From contig CAZKHA010000090.1 in NCBI GenBank assembly GCA_964552325.1, forward strand, positions 1 through 13,988: a stretch of 13,988 bases of DNA, written 5' to 3'. The notes below the pieces were generated by a model, which did no database searches, was not told where the DNA came from, and worked only from the letters and a program-made list of their open reading frames with translations. This DNA comes from CAZKCK01 sp964552325 (GTDB lineage: Bacteria; Bacteroidota; Bacteroidia; Bacteroidales; TTA-H9). This document shows positions 1 to 7,705 of this stretch, in pieces. Position 1 is the first letter of the stretch. Each line of letters opens with the position of its first letter. Position numbers and translations under genes: made by a program.

Positions 1-549
1 GATTCCACAGTATTATTAGTTGCTCTAAACTTGATGTAATTATTCGGTTCCCTTGATTATTCCACGAAAAACCCTATAAATAGTCCAGTGAATGCCTTGA
101 TTTATAAGGTTCCCTTTGGTATCCCATATGCGCAATGCATCACTTGCCGTTGCCAAGCGGTTACCCTTCCTATTCCATGATAAATTTCGGTATTCGCCTT
201 TGCTGCCATCCATTGATTTTAAAAGGTTTCCATCTTCATCCCAGTATTGAAGCAAGGATTTGTCCTTTTCATCTCCGTAGTCGCCAGTTACAAAAAAAGA
301 GCCCGAATTATGCCAAGCTACACTCAACAACATCACTTCTTCTACCCGATGCTTGATCGATTTTAACAGATTTCCTTCAAAATCAAACATACGTATTTTG
401 TCAGAAACGCTTATACGTTTGTTTTGTTTGGGATGGCAATCAACAGCCGTGATGGATTTGGTGTCCTCATTTGCAAAGCACCGAACAAAGTTGCGGTTTA
501 AAGAGCTACCAAAGGAAGTTATAAGAAAACGTACAACAGAAACCGATTA
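1..549 (-). pseudogene. Decayed WD40-repeat protein gene, truncated at the window edge
   Basis: The minus strand encodes about four WD40-like repeats. The longest open stretch runs from 546 down to a TAA at 40-42. WD40 blades such as SITAVDCHP, DKIRMFDFEGNLLKS, LSWNRKGNRLATASD and LRIWDTKGNL are clear. The only ATG in this stretch (390) falls inside a blade: homology continues upstream of it to about 500, where no start exists and a TAA closes the frame at 547-549. Near 84-88 the homology jumps to another frame. That frame has a TAG at 74-76 where WD40 proteins of this type have Trp (reading DYL*GFSWNNQGN), then continues as NRIITSSLEQLIILWN to the window edge. A missing start, a frameshift and a nonsense codon together point to a dead gene. 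WD40 blades form propeller scaffolds, so no enzymatic role can be assigned. A sequencing error could explain one lesion but hardly all three. Confidence 0.75.
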
Positions 550-671
550 TTCCTGACCTCAGAAAACCGTATCTGGGTAAAAGATCAAAGCTTTAACTAG
601 ATATCCTATAACCAAATATGATTGTATGTTGAGAATTTAAACTATTGATAATAAAGCACAGTCCTGATCAA

Positions 672-2600
672 TTATTTGAACGAAACCTGTCTCAAAATGG
701 TTTTTCCGATCGGAATCAATTCCAAATTTTCAATTTTATGTGTATCCCTATTTTTCAAACTAAGGCTGATTTTCCCATCCTTAAAATGAGCGCCATGGTT
801 TGGAGTGAATTCATACCGCGCTGTGTCGATCGGTGAATAGGTTAAATCCTCAAATCCGGGAGCATAGGATCTGCCTGTCTTGCCGATCGCAGCAATGGGC
901 TTGGCATAGACCAAGGCACCATAACTGAACGATTTCTCGTGATTCAAATCCTTGTTTACTTTTACTTCCGCGGCAAATTCAAGCTCTATCTGATCATTCT
1001 TTGTTAATTTCAGGTCAAAAACCAGAAATCCGTCTTCCATGCGGTATTTGCTTTTCGTTTGAATGGAGGTGACCCATTCCGGTTTTCTAATCTTCAACTG
1101 GAATGCTATGGATGCCCCTGTTTCAATTCGAAAAAGAAAATGGTTCTGAAAGGGATACGCTGTATGTACTTCAATCTTAACCGGAACATCGTGTATGGTT
1201 GTTTCCAATATATTCGGGCTTAAAACTGCGGCAATGAGTGTATTATCGCCTTGTTTCAACCAACAACTTTGAAGAAAATAGGGTGAAATCCGACCTGCAT
1301 TTGGAGCGCAGCAAACGGCTACATCCTGATGAACGGGTGAGTACTTATATCGGGTTTGTGTTCTATCGGGTTCAGTTTCACCATTTCGTGTTCCCATCAT
1401 TTCATACGAATTGTCCGTTTTTAGGTATGCAATGGCCGAATGGTCGGGATTTCTGGATCCCTGGGCAGCATTATAAAATATTCGCTCAATCATTTCAGCC
1501 ATTTCAATTTCTCCACTTTTTTGAAATAGCAAGCAATAGCTGTCCATCAATTCATGCAGCGAGCAGTATTCATAGCCGGTATTTGTACAGTTTGCCATAC
1601 GCCCTCCAATCCATTCGTCGCCGATTGGGCCGCCTGTTACGGTTGTAACATTCTTAAGGCGTTTTAAATAAATTGCCAAGGCTTCCTTTAGTTCCTGGTC
1701 GTTGCTGGAATAGGCAGCAACGATTAATGGGCGCAAGTGCTCAAACGTATGAACACCATGGCATTGAAGCTTATAAGAAGTGTCGAAAATTGATTGTAAC
1801 TGAACATCTTTTTCTGACGAATGGTTTAGCGAAAAATTTCGGAAAAGAAAAGTGGCATAATCTAGGTATTTTGGTTTTTTAGTTATTTGGTACATCTTAT
1901 CACAAACATCGGTAAATGTTAACCCATGGGCAACACCACCCGAAAAATCTTTTCCGGCAAAAAACGGATTTGACTGATTAATTGGATAATTATCCATCAC
2001 ATTATCAACTGCTTTTGTAATTGCGCTCCATACCATTTGGTCGTTAGTAAACTCGTAATAGGCGAGCAATCCCCGCAATAAAGAGGTTTTTGCCCAGAGT
2101 TCTCCGTTTTCTGAACTAAACTTGTATCTCAAGTCCTTATCATAAATACCTAGATAACCATCAGCATCCTGTGTTTCAATAATTTTCGCAACATATTCCT
2201 TTACTTTACGCATACCAGCAGAATCGTTAAGTAACAATACGTTACGCAAATAACCATCCCACCAATTCGATTGTGTTTCGCTATTCCACCACTTGTATTG
2301 TTCATCGCCAGCGGCATCGCCCTCTTTCAGGTTTCCCAGATCTTTTACCTTGCTCTGTTCTCCCAACCTTTCCGAACCATAAATTGGGTCGTAAATGAGT
2401 TCGGGAACAAGCCTGTCAAGGTTTCCTACAAATCCGGCTAAATCTTTTTGCATTTGTTCCTTCAGCCATCCCATAGGTTTTATACTTCCAAAAGGCAAGT
2501 TTTGGTACTTTTCTGCTATTATAGGGGCTTGAGCATTCATAGCAAAAGGAGTGATTAAAAGCAAAACATGTATCATTATTGTCGATATAATTATTTTCAT
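672..2600 (-). CDS. Secreted GH127-type glycoside hydrolase (putative beta-L-arabinofuranosidase)
   Basis: This 642-residue protein matches the DUF1680/GH127 group, whose characterised members remove beta-L-arabinofuranose with a zinc-bound cysteine nucleophile. A signal peptide (residues 1-24, cut after MNAQA) predicts export to the periplasm. The (alpha/alpha)6 barrel covers about 35-450, with WWDGYLRN near 113 and GGVAHG near 221. The zinc-site pattern is intact: Glu344 and Cys346 in GYEYC, and the Cys430-Cys431 pair in VAVCCAPN. This corresponds to the Glu-x-Cys and Cys-Cys ligands of HypBA1, where the first Cys of the pair is the nucleophile. A beta-rich C-terminal part follows. It is the last gene of the operon, 15 bases after the corrinoid gene, so it is probably co-transcribed with the methyl-transfer genes. 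The related family GH146 cannot be excluded, and the exact substrate is unknown. Confidence 0.88.
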   Translation of the reverse strand: MKIIISTIMIHVLLLITPFAMNAQAPIIAEKYQNLPFGSIKPMGWLKEQMQKDLAGFVGNLDRLVPELIYDPIYGSERLGEQSKVKDLGNLKEGDAAGDEQYKWWNSETQSNWWDGYLRNVLLLNDSAGMRKVKEYVAKIIETQDADGYLGIYDKDLRYKFSSENGELWAKTSLLRGLLAYYEFTNDQMVWSAITKAVDNVMDNYPINQSNPFFAGKDFSGGVAHGLTFTDVCDKMYQITKKPKYLDYATFLFRNFSLNHSSEKDVQLQSIFDTSYKLQCHGVHTFEHLRPLIVAAYSSNDQELKEALAIYLKRLKNVTTVTGGPIGDEWIGGRMANCTNTGYEYCSLHELMDSYCLLFQKSGEIEMAEMIERIFYNAAQGSRNPDHSAIAYLKTDNSYEMMGTRNGETEPDRTQTRYKYSPVHQDVAVCCAPNAGRISPYFLQSCWLKQGDNTLIAAVLSPNILETTIHDVPVKIEVHTAYPFQNHFLFRIETGASIAFQLKIRKPEWVTSIQTKSKYRMEDGFLVFDLKLTKNDQIELEFAAEVKVNKDLNHEKSFSYGALVYAKPIAAIGKTGRSYAPGFEDLTYSPIDTARYEFTPNHGAHFKDGKISLSLKNRDTHKIENLELIPIGKTILRQVSFK

Positions 2601-2615
2601 TTCTTTAAAACTAAT

Positions 2616-3287
2616 TTAACAATTTTGCAGAGTATTTAGATATTCGACTGCACCCTGTGGGTCGCGACTGTAAAAATCGGCTCCAATCTTATGGCAGAAT
2701 TCGATATTGAGAGGAGCACCGCCTACTAATACTTTTGTTAAGGGTTGTTTTTCTTTCAACACTTTTACAACTGCCTCCATATTTGCCATGGTGGTAGTTA
2801 AGAGGGCAGAAATACCAACTGCGCTAGCTGGGTGTTTCTCAAGCGCTTCCAGAAAAGTTTCGGCTTTTACATCTACGCCCAAATCAACAACTTCCCAGCC
2901 CGCACCTTCTACAGTCATTGCTACAAGGTTTTTACCAATATCATGTAAATCACCCGAAACGGTGCCAATTATAAAGGTGCCTTTGCGTTTTACCTCACCC
3001 GACTGGAAATAAGGCTTCAGATGTACCATGGCAGTACTCATCGCTTTGGCGGCCATCAACATTTCTGGGACAAACACTTTTCCTTGGCTAAACTTCAAGC
3101 CTACTGCATTCATGCCCGGAATTAATCCTTGTTCCAGAATTTCGGTTGGCTTAATACCTTCCTCCAAGGCCTGCTTGGTTAATTCATCAGCCCCAAGCTC
3201 ACCCCGCATCGAAGGCGGAAAAGGTGATTTTTGATTGATTTTGCCAAACTCAATACAAGTAGTTAGCTTTTCTACTATTTTATTCAT
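2616..3287 (-). CDS. Corrinoid (B12-binding) methyl-carrier protein
   Basis: This 223-residue protein resembles MtbC/MttC/MtaC-type corrinoid proteins, which carry a methyl group on cobalt between two methyltransferases in the cytoplasm. The helical cap domain (about 30-95) includes the typical GLKFSQGKVFVPEMLMAAKAM stretch. The Rossmann B12 domain (about 103-223) holds the base-off cobalamin motif DxHxxG as D113-L-H115-D-I-G118, with SALLTT (160-165) and VGGAP (188-192) further on. His115 should be the lower cobalt ligand. It sits 34 bases after a URO-D-type methyltransferase and 15 bases before the GH127-type gene. A proline-rich piece near residues 21-29 (SPFPPSMRG) precedes the cap. It keeps the frame and may be a family feature. 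The corrinoid role is secure. Which methyl donor it serves is not shown by the sequence. Confidence 0.93.
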   Translation of the reverse strand: MNKIVEKLTTCIEFGKINQKSPFPPSMRGELGADELTKQALEEGIKPTEILEQGLIPGMNAVGLKFSQGKVFVPEMLMAAKAMSTAMVHLKPYFQSGEVKRKGTFIIGTVSGDLHDIGKNLVAMTVEGAGWEVVDLGVDVKAETFLEALEKHPASAVGISALLTTTMANMEAVVKVLKEKQPLTKVLVGGAPLNIEFCHKIGADFYSRDPQGAVEYLNTLQNC

Positions 3288-3321
3288 AATGGATTATTGT
3301 TTTTTATTTAATAGTAACGAG

Positions 3322-4332
3322 TCAAAAGTTATTATACTCAGCAACAGCCTCAAAAAAGGTATCAATGTTTTCAATTGCTGTTTGGGGAGGTATGTCGCAA
3401 CCGGAAGAAATTACAAAATTATTGTATTTTGCTGTTCGGGTTAAAAGTTCTTTCGTTTGAACCTTAATGATTTCGGAAGTACCGTTTTTTAGAACTCCAG
3501 AAGGATCTAAATTACCAAACACAAGCCTGTTTGAAGGGACTTGTGGCAAAATTGCGAGCATATCAACAGCATTACCAAAATGAAAGCCTGCAGCCCCTGT
3601 TCCTACCATTGATTCTACCAGGCCCACGGTATTTCCACAGTTATGCAGAATCACCATAAAATCATCATCTTGCACATAATCAACTATCTGCTTTACATAC
3701 TGCGATGAAAATTCCTCACATTGATAATCGGCTAGCAATCCAGATGCTGGTTCTGCAATCACAATACCATTGCAACCTGTGTTTTTAAAAGCAAGCGCAT
3801 ACTCCTTTAAAAAGGAGGTGCAAATACTCAATAATTCAAGAGCCCCATCAGGTTCTATAAGAATGGCTGTCATCATTTCGGTAATATCATACAGCCTACC
3901 TGCTAAGGAATATGGACCAATGATACCACCAAATACTGGCTTGGTTGTACTATTTTCTGCTGCCAAAAGGGCCGCATGTAAGTGGCTTTTAGTTCTTCCC
4001 TCACCAATAGCTGGAATTTTTAGATTTTCCACTTGCTCAAATGAATCGATCAATCGTTTTGAAACGGTAGGTATTTCGTTCTCGCTGTAGGTAATAGTGC
4101 TGCCAAACGCTTCTGCTTCAACCGATAAATCCATGATCAAAGTTATTGCACCTAATGAAGGATATTTATCGGATAAGGCTTTTACACATTCATATTGAAC
4201 TTCGCCCTTTGTTACCATATCTAAGACTGACTTTCCTGTAAGCTGAAGCCCTGGATAGGTCATAACGGGTACAGCTATTTTCTCGGGATTTGCTAAAATG
4301 GAATTTCGCCATTCTGTCATATTCATTTTCAT
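3322..4332 (-). CDS. URO-D family zinc methyltransferase, MtaA/CmuA-like
   Basis: This 336-residue enzyme has the uroporphyrinogen-decarboxylase fold but belongs with methylcobamide methyltransferases rather than haem synthesis. The N-terminal half has the MtaA/CmuA-like stretch MDLSVEAEAFG (67-77) and the glycine-rich FGGIIGPYSLAG (134-145). The zinc site is complete: His230-x-Cys232 in ILHNCGN and Cys312 in SSGCDIPP, matching the H-x-C...C ligands that activate a thiol or similar acceptor in MtaA. Its start is one base past the stop of the preceding gene, so the two are probably translationally coupled. Because it is more MtaA-like than its neighbour, I infer that it is the acceptor-side enzyme moving methyl from the corrinoid protein to a cofactor. 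The roles could be reversed. It is not a plausible HemE. Confidence 0.85.
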   Translation of the reverse strand: MKMNMTEWRNSILANPEKIAVPVMTYPGLQLTGKSVLDMVTKGEVQYECVKALSDKYPSLGAITLIMDLSVEAEAFGSTITYSENEIPTVSKRLIDSFEQVENLKIPAIGEGRTKSHLHAALLAAENSTTKPVFGGIIGPYSLAGRLYDITEMMTAILIEPDGALELLSICTSFLKEYALAFKNTGCNGIVIAEPASGLLADYQCEEFSSQYVKQIVDYVQDDDFMVILHNCGNTVGLVESMVGTGAAGFHFGNAVDMLAILPQVPSNRLVFGNLDPSGVLKNGTSEIIKVQTKELLTRTAKYNNFVISSGCDIPPQTAIENIDTFFEAVAEYNNF

Positions 4333-4333
4333 A

Positions 4334-5362
4334 CTAAAATGCTTTATTGGGTTTAGTTTTGGTTGAAATTTCAGCTAACTTCATAAGATTTGGTATTGGA
4401 GTATTAACACCGATTTCGCATCCACCCGAGAGAATAAATTTTTGCCCCTGCATTTGTTTTACAAGTTCATTTGCCATTTCTTCAATGAGTTGAGGCGTTG
4501 ATTCCTGTATCAAAACAGGGTTAATATTTCCTTTGATTACAATATTATTACCCAATATTTTTCGTGCTTTAATTAAATCCACTTGCCAGTCCAGGTCAAT
4601 AATATCAAAATTAAGACTGCTTATGGAGGGTAATAAATGTTCGATATTTCCGCAGATATGCAATTTGGCCTTAGCCCCTTGTGAATGAATATGCTCAACT
4701 AGTTCTTTATGCCTGTCTTTAACATAAAAATCATAGGTGGCTGCGTCAATCTGTGAACAAATTGCATCACCAATCCCAATATAGTCGCAGCCTTCATTTA
4801 TTTGGGCTTTTGCAAATTCACGAGCAAATAACATACATTTATCCATTATCAGATTTGAATAATCGGGGTCGCACATCAGATTCATCAACATTTCGCTAAC
4901 ACCAGCCAAATCGCAAGCTTCAGCCAGCGGCCCTTCAATCCAGCCGCCTACCGGCACAGTTCCCTTTAGCAGTTTTTGATAATATGCCGCCCCAGAAATC
5001 CTATCGCGGGTTCGTTCACATTTATAAACATCCGGAATTGGTAAGGCTCTAGCATCGTCCTCATTTTGAATTACTTTAGTTAAGCATTTGGGAACACCTT
5101 CGGGTATAAATTCAATGTCAGCTCCAAATGCAGCTGTTTCACGGTAAGGATCACTTATAAGGCTTACCGTATCAAGGTCGAAGTATTCCATACAACGTAT
5201 GTTCGATTCAACCAAGACTTTGTAATCAGAGGCAAGTTTGCCATAGGTGGTTTTGTTAAATCGAGCGGCAAAGTGCATCAGTATGGGTTTAAACAATACG
5301 CTTGACTGAAGTTCGCCTGAAAGTAATTTATCGAATTGCTGCTTTTTGTTCATATGCTTCAA
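4334..5362 (-). CDS. URO-D family zinc methyltransferase (second, diverged paralogue)
   Basis: This 342-residue protein has the same fold as the next gene but is clearly diverged from it. Opening motifs include LLSGELQSSVLFKPILMHFAARF (about 13-35) and DPYRETAAFGADIEF (71-85). Predicted zinc ligands are His235-x-Cys237 in LHICGN and Cys315 in LSGGCEIG. An extra GDAICSQIDAATYDFY segment (198-213) lines the expected active site. A neighbouring corrinoid protein and a second methyltransferase suggest it is the substrate-specific enzyme that demethylates a small molecule onto cob(I)alamin. This is inferred from context. The start at 5362 (MKHMNKK) is 27 bases after the activator-like gene; a second ATG nine bases further in (5353) is equally possible. 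Confidence 0.83.
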   Translation of the reverse strand: MKHMNKKQQFDKLLSGELQSSVLFKPILMHFAARFNKTTYGKLASDYKVLVESNIRCMEYFDLDTVSLISDPYRETAAFGADIEFIPEGVPKCLTKVIQNEDDARALPIPDVYKCERTRDRISGAAYYQKLLKGTVPVGGWIEGPLAEACDLAGVSEMLMNLMCDPDYSNLIMDKCMLFAREFAKAQINEGCDYIGIGDAICSQIDAATYDFYVKDRHKELVEHIHSQGAKAKLHICGNIEHLLPSISSLNFDIIDLDWQVDLIKARKILGNNIVIKGNINPVLIQESTPQLIEEMANELVKQMQGQKFILSGGCEIGVNTPIPNLMKLAEISTKTKPNKAF

Positions 5363-5389
5363 TTATTAAGGTTAAAAGTATTGGCAAGG

Positions 5390-6085
5390 TTACGAATAGT
5401 GTTTTAGGTTGCGGTAAAGGCATTGGGAAGCATCGCAGATTTCGCAGTTGTATGGCTTATGACGAATCTTAGCTCCAATTCCTATAATTCCACTGATTGA
5501 TTTTATGGGTTGCATGAGGCATGAGTCGGTAAGAGAAATGCCGCAGAAGCCTGGAGGTAGCAGGCTGAAGAGTCTTTTTTGTTCGGCGACTGTCCATCCG
5601 CAATACCCGGGGCTATACCGGTTTGAAATGCCTAATCCCATTTTTGACATTTCTTGCTTTAAATTGTTTTGCACTTGTTCCATTGCATTCTCAACTGCAA
5701 GGCTTCCGAATATGTCGTAAATATAGCCATGTAGCATCTCGTTTTTTTTCATCAGCTTACGCGACTCTTCAAAAACTGCGTCCCCAATTGTGCATACAAA
5801 TACGGCAATGCGCTCACTTACTTCAATCTGTTGAAAAATTATTCTTTTTACGTTGAATGATATACCGTTAACAAGGATTGTATTTAACTTATTATCCATT
5901 TCAACTTCTTCAGAAACCAAATACCCACCCGTAACATGCATAAGCTTAGGTGCTTTCATAAAAACCTCATCAATATATTCATCAACCAACACTTTCATCT
6001 CAGCAGATACGCCGAGTACCGCGTAAATACTGTCCCGCTTTATTTCTACTGATTGGTAGGGAATATTGAACTGCTGTAAATGCAT
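5390..6085 (-). CDS. MetH-activation-domain-like protein with C-terminal Cys cluster
   Basis: This 231-residue protein resembles a free-standing version of the C-terminal reactivation domain of cobalamin-dependent methionine synthase. That domain binds SAM and remethylates cobalamin that has slipped to the inactive Co(II) state. The SAM-site motif is seen as R156-Y-S-P-G160-Y161, followed by KRLFSLLPP (170-178) and GISLTDSCLMQPIKSISG (182-199), which match the LTES...SVSG region of MetH. The tail adds C214-x2-C217-x4-C222, a possible iron-sulphur or metal site that MetH lacks. It lies between the sugar transporter (6-base gap) and the methyltransferases. No RACE/RamA-type ATP-dependent activator is present in the window, so this protein is the natural candidate for keeping the corrinoid protein active. 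That function is inferred from family and neighbours. Confidence 0.82.
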   Translation of the reverse strand: MHLQQFNIPYQSVEIKRDSIYAVLGVSAEMKVLVDEYIDEVFMKAPKLMHVTGGYLVSEEVEMDNKLNTILVNGISFNVKRIIFQQIEVSERIAVFVCTIGDAVFEESRKLMKKNEMLHGYIYDIFGSLAVENAMEQVQNNLKQEMSKMGLGISNRYSPGYCGWTVAEQKRLFSLLPPGFCGISLTDSCLMQPIKSISGIIGIGAKIRHKPYNCEICDASQCLYRNLKHYS

Positions 6086-6091
6086 ACGATT

Positions 6092-7537
6092 TTATAATTC
6101 TCTTGAATTTTTACCTTTCCGCCAATGGTCTTCAATCATTTCGAGGGATTTCCCCTTCGTTTCGGGAATATAAAAGTAACCCCATAGTAAACCGGCAATT
6201 CCAACGAAGGCATATAAGAAGAAAGCTCCGGCCGGATTGCCTAGATTCTCGTGGTTAACGGTAATGTCAGTTCCCTGCAGGGTAAGACCTTTCACAATTT
6301 TAAAAAATGTAAAAGCCACCACTCCGTTGAAAAGCCAATTAAAAAGCGATCCAATGCTTGCGCCGATACCGCGTACTTTTAAAGGAAAAACTTCAGAAAT
6401 TATCACCCAACCCAAGGGTCCGAGGCTTGCAGCGAAAAAAGCAATATATATCCAAACCAAGGCCACGGTTATTTGCTTTACCGATTCACCCAGTGACGAT
6501 TGCAACGCGAAACACATACCCAAAGCAAAAAGAGAAACCACCATACCACTTAGCCCAAGCATATACAACTTGCGCCTGCCTAATCTATCGATAACAGCTA
6601 ATGCAACAATTGAGGACAGAACACATACTGCCCCAACACTTACAGAAGCCAATATCGCCGCTTTTGCACCCTCAAAACCTGCCATAAGGAATATTTTGGG
6701 GCTGTAATAAATAATGGTATTGATTCCGGTAAATTGCTGAACAAACATAATACCGATTGCAATTATGAAAGGAGTGCGAAGCCATGGCTTAAAGATTTCT
6801 TTCCATCCGGTTTTGTTACGCTTGTCATTTTCAATTTCTTCCTTCATTCTTGAAATAGTCTCCTCAACAACACTAGCGTTTTCAAGTTTCATTAAAATCT
6901 CACGGCTTTTAGCCTCGTAGCCTTTACTAATAAGCCATCGCGGGGTTTCGGGCAAAAACAGCATACCCACTAACATAATGCTTGCAGGAATAACACCAAC
7001 ATAAAACATGGGACGCCAGCAATCTGTATAACCGGGATCTCCTTCGGGAAGGGCGAAAGCAAGGTCAGAGAAATATGAAACAAAAATGCCGATAGTTATA
7101 AGAAGCTGAAACAGCGAAACAAATGTACCTCTGCTCTTTGCCGGTGAAATCTCAGCAATATACAGAGGCACCGCAAATGAAGATATGCCGATTGCGATAC
7201 CTAAAAAGAACCGTGCTGCCATTAAGTTGCCTGCACTTGGTGCTGCACCTGACCAAAATGCACCTATGGCAAAAATAAGCGCAGATGCCAGAATCACTTT
7301 TTTACGACCTACAATGTCAGTAATGCGGCCTGAAAATAGTGCACCAAACACAGCTCCTGCAAGTCCGGCTGTAGTTATTAATTCTATCCAGTTATTATCC
7401 AGCGCAAAGTCTTTCTGAAAGTAAGGGATAGCGCCCGAAATTACGCCGGTATCAAAGCCGAAAAGCAGCCCACCCGTTGCGGCTATAATCGCAATAACAG
7501 CAGCCAGGGCTTTATGCTGAGTTGGTTTTTTTTTCAT
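6092..7537 (-). CDS. MFS sugar:proton symporter (XylE-like)
   Basis: This 481-residue inner-membrane protein with about 12 hydrophobic segments belongs to the sugar porter family of the major facilitator superfamily. Signature motifs are GFDTGVISGAIPYF near the start (27-40), D74-I-V-GRKK (loop 2-3), PETPRWL (196-202) after helix 6, QQFTGINTIIYYSP (267-280) in helix 7, DRLGRRK (317-323) and PETKGKSLEMIE (458-469) at the end. These fit hexose or pentose/H+ symporters such as XylE and AraE; the QQxxGIN motif contributes to sugar binding. It is the first gene of the tight operon that continues into the corrinoid genes. This makes an imported sugar or sugar derivative the likely substrate of the downstream enzymes. 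Specificity cannot be read from the sequence. A 168-base leader separates it from the GH92 gene. Confidence 0.92.
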   Translation of the reverse strand: MKKKPTQHKALAAVIAIIAATGGLLFGFDTGVISGAIPYFQKDFALDNNWIELITTAGLAGAVFGALFSGRITDIVGRKKVILASALIFAIGAFWSGAAPSAGNLMAARFFLGIAIGISSFAVPLYIAEISPAKSRGTFVSLFQLLITIGIFVSYFSDLAFALPEGDPGYTDCWRPMFYVGVIPASIMLVGMLFLPETPRWLISKGYEAKSREILMKLENASVVEETISRMKEEIENDKRNKTGWKEIFKPWLRTPFIIAIGIMFVQQFTGINTIIYYSPKIFLMAGFEGAKAAILASVSVGAVCVLSSIVALAVIDRLGRRKLYMLGLSGMVVSLFALGMCFALQSSLGESVKQITVALVWIYIAFFAASLGPLGWVIISEVFPLKVRGIGASIGSLFNWLFNGVVAFTFFKIVKGLTLQGTDITVNHENLGNPAGAFFLYAFVGIAGLLWGYFYIPETKGKSLEMIEDHWRKGKNSREL

Positions 7538-7597
7538 TATTGGTAGTTTTATCTTTAATCGTCATTTCCAATTCATTGTTGTACAGTAATTTTTATG

Positions 7598-7633
7598 AGA
7601 TTCCGAGCGTAATGTAATGAAGTGAGGAATCCT
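7598..7633. repeat. Short imperfect palindromic repeat (REP-like)
   Basis: Between the GH92 gene and the transporter, arms GATTCC (7599-7604) and GGAATC (7626-7631) are inverted around a 21-base centre with further weak complementarity. On the minus strand it starts GGATTCCTCACTTC and ends GCTCGGAATCTC. I recall elements of this look scattered between genes in Bacteroidota, but I could not check copy number. It lies in the transcript leader or spacer and could form a hairpin that separates expression of the two genes. Confidence 0.4.
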
Positions 7634-7705
7634 AAAGTATTTTGCATTTTTTACGGGATTATATTATTTCCATTTATGCGCAATTCCAATTGCTTTCAGA
7701 ACAAT

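Noticed and set aside
135..556. Plus-strand reading frames opposite the WD40 remnant
   Set aside because: They show no recognisable protein pattern, while the minus strand gives clear WD40 blades.
3200..3230. Repeat-like insertion encoding SPFPPSMRGE in the corrinoid protein
   Set aside because: The reading frame is kept, the cap domain follows normally, and I could not show a second copy in the window.
3322..5362. Haem-pathway uroporphyrinogen decarboxylase (hemE)
   Set aside because: Both proteins carry the H-x-C...C zinc-site pattern of methylcobamide methyltransferases and sit beside a corrinoid protein.
7538..7705. Possible cobalamin riboswitch before the operon containing corrinoid genes
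   Set aside because: No B12-box-like GCCACTG sequence and no room for the roughly 200-base aptamer in this 168-base spacer.
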